From positions 1-29,265 of the forward strand of contig JAGPYM010000124.1 of assembly GCA_020736575.1 (NCBI GenBank): a stretch of DNA of 29,265 nucleotides, read 5' to 3'. This document shows positions 1 to 12,051 of this stretch, in pieces (the stretch's first letter is position 1; each line of letters begins with the position of its first letter). The stretch is from Thelonectria olida. Lineage: Eukaryota > Ascomycota > Sordariomycetes > Hypocreales > Nectriaceae. The notes below the pieces were generated by a model. The model had not been told where the DNA came from, ran no database searches, and worked only from the letters and a program-made list of their open reading frames with translations. A program made the translations under genes and the position numbers.

Positions 1-779
1 TCATGAGCGTGGCAGCGGAACTGGCGGTTGACAGGATGTTCATGGTTTGCTGCCGCTTTCGCTTGGGTCTAAGGCGGATCTGAGGGTTTCCCAGAATACT
101 CTGGCCGTTGTCCGCGTGGATTGTGGAATGCAAGGACGAGAAGAGTCATGTGATCTGTAAAGGTAGCGGTGCGAAGTGTCGAGTGAAGCCAGCTCCCTTC
201 TGGCTTTCCTCGTTCCTGTTCGATGGCGATTCTGTCGCAAACTTCCCAGCCAATACTTCACGACTCTGCCTCCCTTCTCGAATACTCCCAAGGACCCATC
301 TGCCACTGCACGCTCCTTCATCTAGGACTGTTCTCCTCTAGACGCTCCTCCCCTTGCTGCCACTGCTCTCCCTCCACCACAACCACGCCAGGCGCCTGCC
401 ATCCAGCCGAGTCTCTAATGCAAACATCGGATGCGCGTCTTAAAGAAGAGCCCTCTGCCGCTACATCTAATCAGTTGGTCTACTGAGGCGGTTGGCTTCA
501 ATTCCCTTACCGGCCCAGATCTCCCACCAGCCCGAGCTGATGGTTCTAGACCTCATCAACATCCGGTGCTGTAAGTCAGGGCTGCTAGTGGTAGCACAAC
601 ACCACCTCGGCCCACGTGTGAAGCAGTCTGCTACACTAGCATCAAGTGGCTGGCTTGAGCCTACCCTGAGCTGCTGCAAGGATATAACTATATGGTGTCT
701 TGCCCCTTCAACAAAGGTCTTGCTCTGCATCCATCAACATGGGTCACCCCAGACAACATTTTGCTCCACATCCATCAAC
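1..779. other. Upstream region, no supported gene
   Basis: Several short overlapping ORFs occur on both strands, but none has protein-like composition. The stretch at about 340-400 is pyrimidine-rich and could be a promoter or 5' leader of the gene to the right. The phrase CATCCATCAACATGG occurs twice, at about 729 and 768, as a short direct repeat. I see nothing else here. Confidence 0.4.
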
Positions 780-1355
780 ATGGAACACCTCAATCATCAA
801 CAACACCGAGGTCGGCACCACAAGCGAGGGTTGCGATACCACAATACCCCCGCTGATGATCACGAGCTTGATCATCATACTCATGGGGACTCATGGGGCC
901 GCAACAAGGCCGGTAAACACCAACAGTCAAGAGAGTGGGAACACACCGGCGATCGAACGAGTGAGGAGAGTTTGATTAGTGAGGTACATTCACAAGCTCA
1001 ATGGTCTCACCATCAACGCCCGCACAGCATCTTACCAGCGAGGGCGAGTCGGACGAGCTACCACAGTGGTGACCACGCCCTCAAAAAGCGCAGCAAAGGA
1101 GAGCATGCCATGGGAAATGCTATCAGTACGGCGGCGGAAGTGGCATTCCAAATTCGACATGATTCAGGGTCCTGGGTTGGTGAGAAGGGGATGAAAATTG
1201 CCAGTGCGGCCATGGCGTCAGCAGCCATCGACCTTTTGCTAGATACTGACCCGAAGAGATATCCTCTAGCCCATATTGCAGCTTCGATGCTTCAAGGAGT
1301 CGTTAAAGATGGCATTACGAAGAGCAAGGGCAACATTGGGATTGCATACCCATAA
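780..1355 (+). CDS. Possible His-rich protein with Ala/Gly-rich C-terminal domain
   Basis: Open frame read from an ATG at 780 (191 aa). The same frame stays open back to 492, with another ATG at 540. Residues 1-110 are rich in His, Arg, Asp and Ser. Residues 111-185 look like genuine protein: an AISTAAEVAF helix, then SWVGEKGMKIASAAMASAA, then DPKRYPLAHIAASMLQG. This resembles a C-terminal domain I know from many uncharacterised fungal proteins, in which a charged low-complexity region precedes a glycine-zipper-like 'WTGEKG...A.AA..D..L..DP.K' segment. Function is unknown; weak membrane association is a guess. The start is unsure: a good donor (gtaagt) follows the ATG at 540, so a short upstream exon is possible. 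The 3' portion is better supported than the 5' portion. Confidence 0.45.
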   Translation: MEHLNHQQHRGRHHKRGLRYHNTPADDHELDHHTHGDSWGRNKAGKHQQSREWEHTGDRTSEESLISEVHSQAQWSHHQRPHSILPARASRTSYHSGDHALKKRSKGEHAMGNAISTAAEVAFQIRHDSGSWVGEKGMKIASAAMASAAIDLLLDTDPKRYPLAHIAASMLQGVVKDGITKSKGNIGIAYP

Positions 1356-2813
1356 TGGGGGGGCACAAATTGAATCAGTGTGTTCTATTAGAGTTATTTC
1401 AAGTTGTTTTAAGTTTCCTATCTCGTCACACATTGCTCACTCACCGGAAGTTATTAGTTAACCCCGCTCATATTTCACATGCTAGCGGTATCTCATCATG
1501 TGTATTGCCGCCTATCGGAGTGGCTGGTAATCTACATTTACAGTAATAAGCCACATACCGCCAAGGTCTCATTAGCTTGCTCCAGAACAGGGTCCATAGG
1601 TGTGATCAACTGGCCGCACCTAGGGATCTAAGATACAGCTTGACACCCTCATACTTGAGGGTCACCGTGCAATGCGATCGGATGTGACGATGTTAGATGA
1701 TGCTAGATGACGCTATGCATTCCATCACATGCTGATATAATCCTATTCGCTGAAAATCGGCGACTTCCATGCGTATCCTCGGTGCAGCTTTTTCGCATGG
1801 ACTAGCAGTCAAAGGCCTGGATACACAGTTCACTGTCCTGTACGGACTGTGCACATATCCTATTTACAAATTTGTACACTATATGTTTCCGGGTTTATTG
1901 GTGTATTCTATCCATACACTAATTACTGGAAGAGCATTGCGAGCCCGTGTCGCTAACTCGCCCAGCCGAGCCCCAGGGCCGTGGCCTTGCATGTCTCCCT
2001 CACTCGCCACCTCTCCTGGTGGATCTGTGTGCCTACATAGTAGGTTATGGATAGAATCCAATAAGAGGCTAAACCCAAAGAGCTTCCAGCTGGTAGCCAC
2101 TGTTGAGACCAGATAAGCTTCCTCCAAGATACTGCGTAAGGCCACCCAAGGCACGCTCAATCATGTGAGACCAGCCCTCCCGGCATATATGCGCTAATTT
2201 AGTCTAGTTCGTTGCCTCAGCACGGCTACACTAAGATACACACGACGTATGATCCCGCCCTTTTCATACTCTTCTCGTGGTAGACCATGTCAGCGCAGTC
2301 TTATGCTAAAGTGGTTGTCGTCGAACTCCATAACTCTTGCCACTAGCCCTACAGTTGCCTTATAGGCACCTGCACCCCCAGAAATTGTGGGAGAATTGAA
2401 CCTTTCAAAACCACATACCGTTAGGGGTTGAGTCAATAATGTCCGAGCCACCTCAGGAACTGCAACGGGAAGAGCCCGGATCTCGACCCCACCAATCTCA
2501 GGCTCGGGACAGTCGGGGTAGAAACCTAGACCAGAGCCAGGCTCATGGCCGAGATCAGGATCTGCAAGGGAGGACTTTGCATCAGCAGGTGCAACCGCAC
2601 GCCCAGAGTGACGAGCTGCAGCCGTACGACCATCCCACTGGCCCGAAGATTGCTTCATCTCAGCCTGTTTCCCAAGAAGATCCCTCCAATTCTTCGTCTT
2701 CGCCAGCTCACGCTGTTCCCCCCGCCGACTCGTTGAGACCTGGTGGCGGATACTCCCCACCTCGGTACAAACCATGCCGGCCAACGAGCCTTCGTCCCTT
2801 CATCCTTGCCATC
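1356..2813. other. Intergenic region, trehalose phosphorylase upstream side
   Basis: No supported gene lies in these 1.46 kb. ORFs exist on both strands (for example 2290-2784 minus and 2439-2813 plus), but their composition is Gln/Pro/Ser-rich and unconvincing. One AGGGG element, matching the fungal stress-response-element core, sits at about 2423. That is a single short match and may be chance. Confidence 0.4.
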
Positions 2814-5318
2814 ATGGCTTTCAAAAAGGGCCGTGAGTTCTCTGCGCCCACTTCGGCGCACCGCAAGAGGCAGATGAGGGCAATTGTGGAGAAAGAAGGT
2901 CATTTTGGTCCAGATCTCACGGTACGGGTTCCAGTATTGCAAACTTAGCCTTCTTTCCCATGCTGACCTTTTGACTCGTACTAGACACTCTATCTCGGCG
3001 TATCCGCCGTGTTCTCGAATGATCAAACTGCAGTTGTTGCCGTGGCTATCAACGACGGTGTTTACCTGATTGACTTCTCCGTCAAGCAAATTGTGCTTGA
3101 CGACCCTCTGAAGATGGGCCAGGATCTTATAGCTGACTACGTCCTTGAGGAGGTTGAGAAGTACGAGCACGAGAACTTTGCCAAGTTCATCGGAGCCGGT
3201 CTTCCCACTACACTTAGATATATGAGCCCAAATCTGTGTTCTCGTTTGTGGCTGGACCTGGATATTGTCCCAGTCGTATTCCATCCTGACAACGAGGAAG
3301 GAGGGCAGAGTTTCTGGGACGTCAAGTGCGTTGATGAGCAGGCCGATTCTATGGCCCGCAAGTGCATCATGTGAGCATACCACCTCTGATGGGAAAGGAT
3401 ACCGCGAATTGATATGACATGTCTAGGAATTTCGGTCCGTCACTTGCTCCTGTTCTGCAGGTTGGCTTCCGAGGCGTTGTCCAAACTGATGCTGGATTCC
3501 GCGCCCATCTGACTACCCTACAGAGCTACAAGGACACCTGTGGCGCTGCCACCTGGGAGACCATGCTGACCTATGCCAAGAAGCTGCGTCATAACGAGAT
3601 ACGCATTGCCTTCTTCAGCTCCACGCCCCAGGGTGGTGGGGTCGCCCTTATGCGCCACGCACTGGTCCGCTTTGCTCGACTGATGGGTATCAGTGTGACC
3701 TGGTATGGTAAGTATGACTGCTCTGCGCCCAAAATGTCAGAGGCTTCCCCAGATTGCTCATACCCGAGGCAGTTCCTAAGCCGCTTCCTGGTGTCTTCAG
3801 AATTACCAAGAACATCCACAACGTCCTCCAAGGCGTTAGCCATCCCGGCCAGCGTATTACCACCGAGGAAAAGGATGTCATCACTCATTGGATTACCGAG
3901 AATGCTCACCGATATTGGCTCTCTGATGGCGGCCCACTTCGCCCAGTAGAGGAAGGGGGTGCTCACATTATTATCGTCAGTATTTTTCTTTTGCTCCAAA
4001 TGTGGTCTTGCAAATAGCTGGTGTTGCTCCCTTCCTGTGTTTGGCATCACCAACTCATTGGCACTGCTTCTTGCCGCGGTTCACTGACAGTATTACAGAT
4101 CGATGACCCACAGATGCCGGGCTTGATCCCCCTCATTAAGAAGATTACCCCTGACCGTCCAGTCCTCTACCGTTCCCACATCCAGATCCGAAGTGATCTT
4201 ATCGCTAAAGCTGGCTCACCCCAGGCTGATATCTGGGACTTTTTATGGAGCAATATCCGACTGGCAGATATGTTTATAAGCCACCCAATCCCTATTTTCA
4301 TTCCTTATACAATTCCAAAGGAAAAGATCGTCTACTTACCAGCTACTACCGATTGGCTTGACGGCCTTAATAAAGAACTGAACAATTGGGATTCGGGTTA
4401 CTATGGTCACCTCTATAATGCTGCTTGCAACTCCCAGCGCATGTGAGTATTTGTGCACAGCAAAATGCCATGATTGAAAGTATCTCTGATTGACCACTGT
4501 GAAGGACCGAGTTGAACTGGCCAGCCCGCAAGTACATCATCCAGGTCGCCCGCTTCGATCTCTCGAAGGGTATTCCAACGGTCATCGATTCATATGCCGA
4601 GTTTCGTCGCCAATGCGAGAGTGCCGATATTACAGATGTCCCTCAGCTGGTTGTTTGTGGCAATGGATCGATCGATGATCCCGATACTATTATGGTCTAC
4701 GACCAGACAATAAACCGGCTTAAGACACACTACCCTCATCTCATAAAGGACATCAGTATTATGCGCCTAAACGCAAATGATCAGCTACTCAATACCCTTA
4801 TTTCTAAAGCCCATGTTGTCCTCCAGCTCTCAATTCGAGAGGGCTTTGAGGTTAAGGTCTCAGAGGCGCTACATGCTGGCCGGCCTATTATCGCCACTAA
4901 GGCTGGCGGTATCCCTCTCCAGGTTAAGGACAAGATTAACGGTTTTCTTGTTGACCCGGGCGATTGGAAGGCTGTTGCCGGCCACCTTATGGATCTCTTT
5001 ACTAATAATGACCTGCATGAGAAGATGAGCTCTGCCGCTAAGTCCGGTGTCTCCGACGAGGTTAGCACCGTCGGCAATGCCCTCAGCTGGTTCTACCTGG
5101 CTGCCAAATGGGCCGAGGTCGGCGTCGAGAAAATGGGCAAGGGCGGCCTGCAGGGCAACGAGAGATGGGTCAATGACATGGCCCGGGAGGAGGCTGGCTA
5201 CTCGTACTTGGAAAATGAGAACCGCCTCCCGCGGCAGTTCACCGAGAACAAGTCTCTCACCGTCATCGACGCCAGGGCTGCCCAGCCAGGGCCTGACGCA
5301 CCGGCGGCAGAGGACTAA
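2814..5318 (+). CDS. Trehalose phosphorylase (GT4 family, ccg-9-like)
   Basis: Six exons: 2814-2921, 2985-3370, 3427-3707, 3773-3975, 4099-4442 and 4505-5318. They join in frame to give 711 aa, a usual length for fungal trehalose phosphorylase. The enzyme reversibly splits trehalose with phosphate into glucose and glucose-1-phosphate in the cytosol. Its relatives include Neurospora clock-controlled gene 9. Visible marks are SPNLCSRLWLDLDIVP in the N-terminal third, PLPGVFRITKNIHN before the first GT-B half, LYRSHIQIRSD in the middle, and a C-terminal GT4 half with KYIIQVARFDLSKGIP and the EX7E motif (E553 and E561 in EGFEVKVSE), followed by ATKAGGIPLQV. Introns are 56-123 nt with GT-AG ends. 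The ATG at 2814 is chosen because MAFKKGREF begins the conserved-looking sequence; the frame stays open upstream to 2439, but that extension is Gln/Pro-rich and unlikely to be translated. No damage is seen. Confidence 0.93.
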
Positions 5319-6134
5319 GGGGGATTTTGCTGTTACTTGAGAGCGACAAGAACGCAAAGAAGGAAACGAACGATGAGTTTGATATCAAAAAGTCTTGCTC
5401 TAAAGTTTAGTCATTCTGCGGGGACTTCTATCAGTTCCGCCTGGTGCAATAGAGGTCTGGGCTTCTCCATAGCACAGCCCCTCCGTTGGAAGTTGAGGTC
5501 GAGGCCATACTGTCTGTCTAGAGGCAACGGCAGGTCCTGCGCCGTCCCTTCATCTTCGAACACAAAGAGAATGACGGCCAACCGATGGAGGGCACAGCGC
5601 TTATGATATTGAACCAGGTCTAGCCATCAACTCAAAGTATTAAGACTCGAAACGGGGCCCGTTTCAGCTTCTAAATCAATCCCAGCTCTGAGAAGTCTTT
5701 TCACTCAACCTCGGTAGTATGTGGGGAGGCTTGATGACCCACTTGCTCCCGACATGACTGATTTGACAATCGGGAGGTTACATGATCTTGGCGAGCATGT
5801 GTTTCTCAGGACGACCTCATGGCACGTTCTAGATAGCCTCACGTCTACTAGAGGGTGGTTTATGCCCGCGCAGGTCCTCTCCCTAGCCCCGGAATCTTGA
5901 ATTTCTATGGGTTTGTCACAGGACCTCGGCACCGGAGAGAGATCATATTACCTTGTTATAATTGATGTCAGGGCACTGTCAACTGTCCTTGATCTACTTA
6001 TAACCACAGCTGTTTGACTTTTATTCTTGGACCTTCAGCTACCTAGCACTTCCTCTTTACTATTCGCTCAGCCTTATCTTCGCTATTAGTCCCACCCGGT
6101 AGCAGCAGCCTCATTGTACTGCTGAATTTCCAAG
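5319..6134. other. Intergenic: trehalose phosphorylase 3' side and NMO promoter
   Basis: No supported gene. The first few hundred bases should hold the 3' UTR of the upstream gene. A TATA-like CTTATAAC lies at about 5996, and a pyrimidine-rich stretch at about 6020-6110 precedes the start of the nitronate monooxygenase gene, as is common in fungal promoters. Confidence 0.45.
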
Positions 6135-7334
6135 ATGAGTCTACCACGTTCGTATCCTGTTGCACCCACAATTCCTTTAAAAGGTCTCCAGGCTGACGTT
6201 GGTGACGTTGCCAGAGAAGTTACGAACCCCTATTACTGAGCTCTTTGACATCAAACACCCCGTCTTCCTGGCTGGGATGAATGTGGCTGCTGGACCAAAG
6301 CTCGCAGCAGCAGTCACAAATGCCGGTGGACTCGGGGTTATTGGCGGAGTCAACTACACGCCGGACATGCTGCGAGATCAAATCGACGATTTGAAGTCCT
6401 ACCTCAACGACAAAAGTGCCCCTTTTGGCGTTGACCTGCTCATTCCGCAGGTGGGCGGTAGCGCGCGGAAGACAAAGTAGGTTCAAACAAGAGAGCCTCC
6501 CACCACAAAGGCTAATTCATGCCTAGCAAGGACTATACCAAAGGAAAGCTGAATGAGCTTATCGATATTATCATCGGGTCAGGGGCAAAGCTTTTCGTCT
6601 CTGCCGTAGGCGTACCACCAACGTCCGTGGTGGACCGCCTCCACAATGCGGGTGTCCTTTACATGAACATGGTCGGCCATCCAAAGCATGTGCAAAGGTG
6701 TCTCGACCTGGGCGTTGACATCATTTGTGCTCAGGGAGGTGAAGGAGGCGGACATACAGGCGACATACCCACAACGGTGCTGATCCCAGCCGTGGTGAAG
6801 CTGGTTGAGGGTAAGACGAGCCCTTTGACCGGGAAGCCATTGCAGGTCATTGCTGCCGGAGGGTTCCATAACGGGCAACTCCTGGCTGCAGCGCTTATGA
6901 TGGGTGCCAGCGCAGTGTGGGTTGGAACGCGGTTCGTGTTGACAGAGGAGGCGGGTGCGCCACAGGCTCACAAGGAGGCGGTCCGCACGGCTGGGTTCGA
7001 TGATAACACACGCACCACAATTTACACGGGGAGACCAATGAGGGTGCGCAAGAGCCCTTACATCCTAACTTGGGAGACGGAACGGCGAGGCGAGATGCAG
7101 GAGCTGAAATCCAAGGGAGTGGTTCCCGTTGAGGCTGACCTAGAGAAGCTTGACTTGGGAGATGAGGACAATGCAGACGGCGAGGAAGCGCTGGAGAAGA
7201 TGCGCCCGTATATGATGGGTGCCTGTGCTGCTGTTGTCAACGAGCAGAAGTCTGCTAAGGAGGTTGTGGAGGAGTTTGTGAATGATGCCGTAGAGTGGAT
7301 CTCGGAGGGGTCGAGGATGTGTGCGCACCTGTGA
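6135..7334 (+). CDS. Nitronate monooxygenase (2-nitropropane dioxygenase family)
   Basis: Three exons, 6135-6151, 6192-6476 and 6527-7334, give 369 aa, normal for this TIM-barrel FMN family. Such enzymes oxidise alkyl nitronates (for example propionate-3-nitronate) to carbonyl products, releasing nitrite or nitrate. Visible marks: an N-terminal PVFLAGMNVAAGPKLAAAV segment; GGLGVIGG; the glycine loop with the putative catalytic base in QGGEGGGHTGD (H177); FMN phosphate-binding segments VIAAGGFHNG and GASAVWVGTRF; and EEAGAPQAHKE. Intron 2 is 50 nt and leaves a smooth SARKTNKDYTKG junction. Intron 1 is only 40 nt and is inferred from phase: it joins MSLPRS to LTLVTLPEKL. The alternative is a start inside exon 2, but no ATG is available there before the conserved region. 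The gene is convergent with the coiled-coil gene (191 bp between stop codons). No sign of decay. Confidence 0.91.
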
Positions 7335-7525
7335 GGCTTGTCTGGGACGAAGTGAAGTCAGCCTATAATTACGTTGAAGAAGGATGCTAGTAGTATATTG
7401 CCTGTATCCCAGCTCTCCTCGCAGAGGCGGAGCGTCGCCTGTAGCATCAATCTCAAGCTCCATTGCGTTCGCCGCCTCCTTCGTTGGCCCATCCTCGAGT
7501 GATAACCCTCGATTCTTGTCTCATC

Positions 7526-10146
7526 TTATCTTCTGCCTATATCGTCATTTTCGTCTCCAGGAAGCTCCGAGATGTCGAATTCCCGCCCCCCCGATAACTC
7601 ATGGATAGTACTTCCGTCGCCTTCATGCCCCAGCACCGCAGTCGCCCAGTCCTCAATCGCTTGCCGTCGCCTCCTTCCCGTCCAGTGCCAAAGCCGCGAC
7701 CCAGTGCCCGACCAGGGTGGCCGCGACGGCGTCGACTCAACAACGTCGCTGATGGCATGCCGTAGCGCTAAGAAGCAATCATGCTGCGCCTGGTGTTTCT
7801 CTCCGTTAGCCCAAGGGCCTTGTCTGACTGTGTGCCATGACTGGTTCACTCACCTGTGTGAACTTGTCTATGGTTCTCCCACCCACAAGTTGCTTTCCGG
7901 CCTTGACGTTGTCAAATCCCCTCGCGACTTGTTCCCCCTGGAGATAGAGCTGTTCAATTTCCTTTCTATTAGTTTGGTGGTGGATGTCCCAAGGCGACGA
8001 GCCGGCCATCCCGTCTCGTGGCAAGGGGTCGGTACCCAAGTGCGAGATGGCAAGGAATCCATCCGAGTATAACTCGCGACAAACGAAACCGCAGACACTG
8101 GACATGAACTGTATCACGATGTAGTGACAGCGTAGACTCAGTGTATCTTCGATAATGTCCTGTTCCTTTAAGTCAGCGCTTCGGCTTGTCTTGCTTGGTC
8201 TGCGCCTCTCCCGCAGCAACACTGATACTCACCCCAGCTTCCCTATTACTCAGACTCGCCATTCTCTGGGCAATATCCCTAAGTTTCGAGCTGTAGTCGT
8301 TGAGTTTGCGGAGAGTGTGTCTGTGTCCATTGTACGTAAAGTTGACATGGCTCTCCATCTTTCCGAAATCCCTACATAAGTTGGGAACAATAGCCTCATA
8401 CTTATCCTGTTGAACAAATCCTGTCAGCAGCGCCGTAGTAGTGGTCTCTTCCAAACTTACTATTCCCCTCATCTCAAGCTCAACCTCTTCAAGCTCGGCT
8501 TTCAGCCTCTTGACCACTGATCGATTCTTCTCGGCCTCCCCCTGCAGCTGCCGAATCTTGGACTCCATGCCGGTGTCATGTTTATCAGCATGATCTTCGT
8601 CGATGGTCCCGCGTTCAAGCTGATTCCTCGTGAGCGCTAGTCTTTTCAACTCGTGCTTCGATTTCCGGATTTTATCCTTCCGTTCTTTGATTTCTCTCGT
8701 CTGCTCCTCCAGTTTCCGCGTCCGCGCTCCCACTTCCTGGTCCCATTGTGCTCTTCTCTGACGTTCTGCAACGCCGCTCCAGCAGTAACTCCAGAGCGTC
8801 CCAGCGAGGCCTATCATCTCAGTCAGTAACAATGAACTCTGCGTCCTTCATCGAATACGTACTTTGCTCCGCGGTTCCTTTGTCTATCATCTCTCGTCGT
8901 CTCTTTTCACTGGCGTTATCTTGTTTCAGCTCAGGCTCGTTGATTTCTATGTCCTCCTTTAGCTCCTCCAAGGTATGCTCCAAGAATGGGATCTCGTCTT
9001 TGAGCTTCCGGAAATCCGCCTTGACATTCCTCAGCTCCCTGACTCGACTGTCGTGTCCACTGACTATATCATTGTAGTTACTTTCAAGTGCCGACTCCTT
9101 CTCTTTCAGGTCGCGAAGCTTGGCCTCCGCGGTCTCCAAATCCTTTCCTAGAGCTGTGCGGCGCTTACGGAGCTCGACTTTCTGTGACTCGAGGATTTCT
9201 AGGAGAGCATGTAAGCGACGCTGAGCGAGGCATGTGACGATTACATACGTAGTTGACCGTTCAATGCGGGCCTGATATTGGAAACGAAACGGCTCAAGTC
9301 GTGCCATTTCTTTACCAACATACCCTGCTGCCTGACTATGAGTTCGTGTGCTATTCGAGCCTTCTGGATGTGGCTCATCATGGTTTTCTCGCAAGCGTTC
9401 CCACTTAGCAGTTCACGCAAAAATCGATTGAGCTTCATCCATGTTGTGAGCTTTCAGAGCATTGTCCAGTCATACGACAGGGGCACTCACTGAGCCTTGT
9501 GTTCCGTGAAGCTCTCCGCTCTCTCGGCATATAATATCCATCCCATTTTGCGTTTCGAGGATGGCGGCGCCGCAAAGCGTTCGACACTGATCCGCAACAC
9601 GACGGATTGTCCAGCCCTGCCACCTTCAACCAAGTCAGTCAACGATGTCCGCACCAGGTCGAAACGCTACTTACTGGCTGCGAGGCGACGATCTATCTCC
9701 ATTCTCGCAGCATACGACTTTCATGCCGGCGAGCTCTTGCGAGCTCACAGCTACGAGACAATGCGCGATGGCCCGAATCACGATGGCGAGAAACGTGAAA
9801 CTCGGGTGCCAGCTACTTTTCATATCCGCCATGAGAAACGCTAAAATCCGGCGGTTTTGGTTATTGTCTTCGACGGGAAAGTCGCTTGCCGAAATCATCG
9901 TGAATGTGCTACCGGACTGATCGCCGGTCTGGTTGCCGTCCCCTGTCCGCCGAGGCTGGAGGGAAGAGTCGCAACGGGGCACCATCGCCATGATCGCTGG
10001 CAGGGGTGCGTGACAAGAGCAGGAGAGATGGTTTTCGCAATATCCAGTCCATAGCCGGCCAGGATGGGCGCTGAGACTGAGATATGTAACGACTTCGTCC
10101 CCCAGCCCTGATCACACCACGGCGCCACGTTCAGCGATGGCTTCAT
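7526..10146 (-). CDS. Uncharacterised long coiled-coil protein
   Basis: Ten exons on the minus strand (start to stop): 10146-10015, 9955-9675, 9623-9491, 9450-9249, 9198-8863, 8810-8461, 8406-8233, 8165-7854 and 7783-7526 form nine clear or modelled segments; a tenth, 5'-most exon may lie upstream. The nine segments total 2,178 nt, in frame, giving about 725 aa. The part downstream of 9955 rests on good GT-AG sites (gtaagt, gtgagt, gtatgt, gtacgt); the 10015/9955 junction uses a weak donor. The N-terminal part has APWCDQGWGTKSLH and a hydrophobic FTFLAIVIRAIAHCLVAV helix. A WQGWTIRRVADQCRTLCGA segment follows. Then comes a heptad-rich coiled coil (ESQKVELRKRRTALGKDLE onward), a short hydrophobic SLAGTLWSYCW patch, and a second coiled coil (RKLEEQTREIKERKDK onward). 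The C-terminal third is mixed. I do not recognise the family. An ORF at 10333-10112 (minus) may hold an upstream exon. Confidence 0.72.
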
Positions 10147-12051
10147 TGTCAGTCAGCGCAACAAAACACTCGTACAAGGCAGACTGGGCAATGTCTGGTG
10201 CACCATGAATTAACGGCCTCAAGGGGGATAGCCGCCTTGTTGGCAGTGTATCCTGGACGGTAGGTGGTCTGTCTTGGACGCAAACACCGAACGATACGAC
10301 GGCGACGACAATCTTGTGAGGCTCAGCGGCCAAGGTGGGAGCACTTGATTGCCCTCTGTATATGCCTCATTCACAGCTCCCACCAGCGCTTTCAGCTGAT
10401 GGCGTTGCTGGCATCATTCTTGGCGACTCGCTGCCGTTCTTGTCATGCCATCTCAAGTCGGGCTGAGAGGAGTCCTCCCGAGTGGTTTGCTCGCGCAAGT
10501 AAGCCTTGTCGCAGTACCAGCCGGGGCGCCATGCTCTCATCAAGGCTGTAGTTCAAGGCTAATAGGGTGCTCGTATGTTCGGTTAGGACGCCCCGCTGAG
10601 TGTTTATCGTTCGATTATTAGGCTTATTGAAACTACAACGAACACAGTGGTCCATTATGGCAGGGCTTGTGGATGTCACACCATTGTCTGCCTACGCTCA
10701 GGTTCATTCCAGAAACGAGCAAGCCACGAATATTTCAGCTGAGGCCTAGTAAACGCCTCCAGGAACTCATAACGTGATGGCGCATTTGTTTGTTGACACT
10801 TGTCGAACTTTCATTGGCCGCTGTGCTAACGATACGGATGGATCCTGGGATTTTTAGTTCATTGTCATCATATTCAACAGAGGAAAGCTCACCCATCCGT
10901 CTATTCGTACATACCTCGAGAGCTGTAGATCAACCCATGCCCCCGAAGCCACAGAAATAAGCTCATTATATGCTCTCAAATGGTCCGACTTCAGCATTTG
11001 TCTTTCTGTTTCCGCTTGAAGCTGCCTCCTTGTTTTGGTTGCGCGTTTGCGCAGTCCGCTGCCACCGCAGAATGATCAAGGAAGCAATTTCAGGACATCG
11101 GCGCCTGGAGGAACATCATGACCTGCACCATCGTACAATGTCCCTTCATCGCCCAGCTTCGAGCTCGTTCCCCAAGCTTCTTTGTACTTGAAGTCTGTCT
11201 TAAAATCGAGGAATAAATTGCCATGTACCCGGGGAGCACGCAAGGACGTGCAGTGTGGGCTCCGAGACTAGGCGCGTTTTCAAATATCCCGCGATTCGAG
11301 GTCGCGTCCTCTTTCCTTTTCATACTTCAATGCCATTACCAGGACGCCATCTGCTATTCATCCAGGTGACTGTAGAATGGTCGTGGGCTTTAAGCGGGCA
11401 AAGGTTCGTCTTCGCCAACATCTAGGGACTATCAGCCCCAAGAGTCAAAATCAGAAGAGAAAACTGGCGCTGCAGAAGGACAAGAGAAACATTTCCAATG
11501 AGAGCTACAATCCTTGCAGGCAATGTCAGATGTGCCACTCTTGGCTGAAACGATGGTGGCAGGGCTGATTGTGGTCTTCTCAGAGTGAATATATCGCAAG
11601 ATAAATCGCTCAATAGAGCCGATCACTTCCTTCAACTTATTCTCTATTGTCTAATCTTGTCGGATCATCATTATCCTCCTCCAATCCCAGCTGACCAGTT
11701 GATGGATTAAAATGAGTAGGTGTGTTAGCCTGGGACTGCTAGAAGCTCGCTGGCGTTGAATGACCTGACATCGAAGCGTTCTCTACCTCTCCCTCATCAA
11801 TAGTACCCATCTACAACATTCTAACATCGTAACTCCACCATTGCCATGCTAATTCCGCCATTCTTACTACTTGAGCTCGCTTACAGTCACGTCCAATCAA
11901 CCAACGCCTTATACAGCGTTAGCTAACAGCAAGTACCTAGGATTAGTTTCCTCAATCTTAATGAGAGAAATCAGGGGGCTGCCCTCGCATACACCTATCC
12001 CACTATCTGCCTCCGGATCAATCCCCGACTCTCCTTGAGTATCATTTCGAC
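10147..12051. other. Gene-poor region, no supported coding sequence
   Basis: About 1.9 kb. The minus-strand ORF at 10333-10112 could contribute a 5' exon to the coiled-coil gene: it includes SALYECFVALTDNEAIAE, and a splice-like gctgactgac...aatgaag sequence lies just before 10146. That frame has no ATG and ends in TGA. To the right of it, ORFs are short and without recognisable motifs. Nothing supports an RNA gene. Confidence 0.4.

Noticed and set aside
2290..2784. 164-residue minus-strand ORF upstream of trehalose phosphorylase
   Set aside because: No motif, mixed composition, and no splice or promoter support.
2439..2813. In-frame N-terminal extension of trehalose phosphorylase by 125 residues
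   Set aside because: Frame is open but the sequence is Gln/Pro/Ser-rich and unlike the family, and the ATG at 2814 gives a normal length.
2655..3383. 242-residue minus-strand ORF opposite trehalose phosphorylase exons 1-2
   Set aside because: It is a shadow of the conserved coding strand and runs through that gene's intron without motifs.
10112..10333. Separate 73-residue minus-strand gene
   Set aside because: No ATG in frame and it ends in TGA next to the coiled-coil gene; at most it contains an upstream exon of that gene.
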